Of a stretch of 7,697 nucleotides of DNA, positions 7,020 to 7,697 are shown one piece after another. This DNA comes from Lachnospiraceae bacterium UBA7480. Lineage in GTDB: Bacteria > Bacillota > Clostridia > Lachnospirales > Lachnospiraceae. The stretch is from contig DLOQ01000086.1 of assembly GCA_002479655.1 (NCBI GenBank), positions 1,149 through 8,845 of the forward strand. The letters are read 5' to 3'. Position 1 is the stretch's first letter. Each line of letters starts with the position of its first letter. Below the pieces are notes generated by a model. That model was not told where the DNA came from. It saw only the letters and a list, made by a program, of their open reading frames with translations, and did not search any database. The position numbers and the translations under genes were made by a program.

Positions 7020-7530
7020 CTGAATCGTCTCTCCTAAATTCAACCAGCACAAATTTATATTCCAGAACTACCAGCAGGGGATACAATATCACCGAAATGC
7101 CGAGCGTATAGATCAGTTCCGGAAATATAGTATGCAGGACATATCCGCCAAAATCAAATCTTCCATTTAACAGATGAAAAAATACGTAATCCACCAGCAA
7201 TAACACCAGATCACTTCCGGCGATCACCGCCAAAGGCAATTTAAAATCATCATGTATGTAGTAGGTATTCAGCTTGCCTGCAAAGTAACCGATCAGCATA
7301 TAAACCAGTGCGTAAAAGCCAAGAACATCCATAAAAAAAATGTCCAATAACAGTCCGCCGAAAAATCCTATAAAGATACCGCTGTATTCTCCGCGTATCA
7401 GTCCGTACGCGCCGGTCAGGAGGATCAACAGATTAGGTACACTCCTGCCATAAGCCAGCTGGCTGAATACGCTGGTCTGCAATAAAAACATGATCAACAA
7501 AAGTAATACTGCCGTAACTTTTTTTTTCAT
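7009..7530 (-). CDS. mreD: MreD, elongasome membrane protein
   Basis: Polytopic membrane partner of MreC in the rod-shape complex that positions the PBP2/RodA synthase. The 173 residues contain about six hydrophobic segments (around 6-22, 31-44, 50-67, 70-85, 98-121 and 134-158). The MreD-like motif G-F-F-G-G-L-L-L-D-I-F-F is at 55-66, and a short charged tail ends the protein. Length matches the family. The ATG at 7530, followed by a Lys-rich start, is preferred to an in-frame TTG two codons earlier because GGAG at 7538-7541 lies 7 nt before the ATG and only 1 nt before the TTG. It begins 21 bp after the mreC stop and its last 11 bp overlap mrdA. Sequence conservation in MreD is low, so position between mreC and mrdA carries much of the weight. 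Confidence 0.93.
   Translation of the reverse strand: MKKKVTAVLLLLIMFLLQTSVFSQLAYGRSVPNLLILLTGAYGLIRGEYSGIFIGFFGGLLLDIFFMDVLGFYALVYMLIGYFAGKLNTYYIHDDFKLPLAVIAGSDLVLLLVDYVFFHLLNGRFDFGGYVLHTIFPELIYTLGISVILYPLLVVLEYKFVLVEFRRDDSDVL
7029..7035 (-). promoter_or_regulatory. Shine-Dalgarno for mrdA, within the end of mreD
   Basis: AGGAGAG on the minus strand ends 9 nt before the ATG at 7019 and lies inside the mreD coding region. This supports the internal ATG over the TTG at 7052 and suggests coupled translation with mreD. Confidence 0.7.
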
Positions 7531-7551
7531 GGTCAAGCTCCATTCTTGATC

Positions 7552-7697
7552 TTACTTGATCTCCGGCTTCATCTGGATAATGACAAGCACTTCTGATAAA
7601 TGTTCAAAATCAACTACCGGTGTAATATATCCTGATTTTGCGCGTATCGCCAAGGATGAAGGATTTACAAAGGCTGAATCGAAGTTTACACTTATTG
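7552..7697 (-). CDS. mreC: MreC C-terminal fragment (5' part beyond the window)
   Basis: Forty-seven C-terminal residues are visible in an open frame ending with TAA at 7552-7554. They include A-K-S-G-Y-I-T-P-V-V-D-F-E-H-L-S-E-V-L-V-I, read in two overlapping pieces. This matches the end of the MreC beta-barrel domain, where G-Y-I/V-x-P-x-V-D-F-x-x-L-x-E-V-x-V-I is typical. MreC is a periplasmic-side scaffold anchored by one N-terminal helix that organises PBP2 and RodA with MreB. The gene lies directly upstream of mreD as expected; mreB would be predicted further right, outside the window. Confidence 0.9.
   Translation of the reverse strand, partial: ISVNFDSAFVNPSSLAIRAKSGYITPVVDFEHLSEVLVIIQMKPEIK

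Noticed and set aside
7020..7052. N-terminal extension of PBP2 from a TTG at 7052
   Set aside because: It would include the AGGAGAG ribosome-binding site and deepen the overlap with mreD; the ATG at 7019 gives a normal short cytoplasmic tail before the anchor helix.

Overview
All nine genes in this window lie on the minus strand and run from right to left. They form one tightly packed cluster for cell elongation and division-site placement: mreC (3' end only) - mreD - mrdA (class B PBP2) - minC - minD - minE - rodA - mgsA - a DD-carboxypeptidase lipoprotein (cut by the left edge). Neighbouring genes overlap or are separated by about 17-41 bp, except for a 73-bp gap between minC and minD. No promoter, terminator, tRNA, rRNA, mobile element or CRISPR array could be supported. 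The cluster is probably transcribed from a promoter upstream of mreC, beyond position 7697.

The gene order, the moderate GC content, the strong purine-rich ribosome-binding sites and the protein sequences point to a Clostridia-class Firmicute, most likely Lachnospiraceae-like. That lineage carries a full MinCDE system beside the Mre/PBP2/RodA elongation genes. The lineage call is inference from protein style and synteny, not from a database match.

Region by region: 7552-7697 holds the MreC C-terminus; 7009-7530 MreD; 4155-7019 a very large PBP2 of 954 residues, with a helical insertion of about 250 residues before its transpeptidase domain; 3397-4137 MinC; 2532-3323 MinD; 2241-2513 MinE; 1047-2216 RodA; 613-1005 methylglyoxal synthase; and 3-626 an S11-family D-Ala-D-Ala carboxypeptidase lipoprotein.

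The genes share an obvious theme. MreC and MreD scaffold the elongation machinery, RodA polymerises glycan from lipid II, PBP2 cross-links it, the carboxypeptidase trims pentapeptides, and MinCDE keeps the division septum away from the poles. The odd member is mgsA, a metabolic bypass enzyme.

I do not see a previously undescribed system here. The points most worth a second look are substitutions at active-site positions in MgsA, the large insertion and a Cys/His cluster around the SxN motif of PBP2, a pentapeptide repeat insertion and an apparently missing RSGQ motif in MinC, and the lipoprotein anchoring and overlapping start of the carboxypeptidase.
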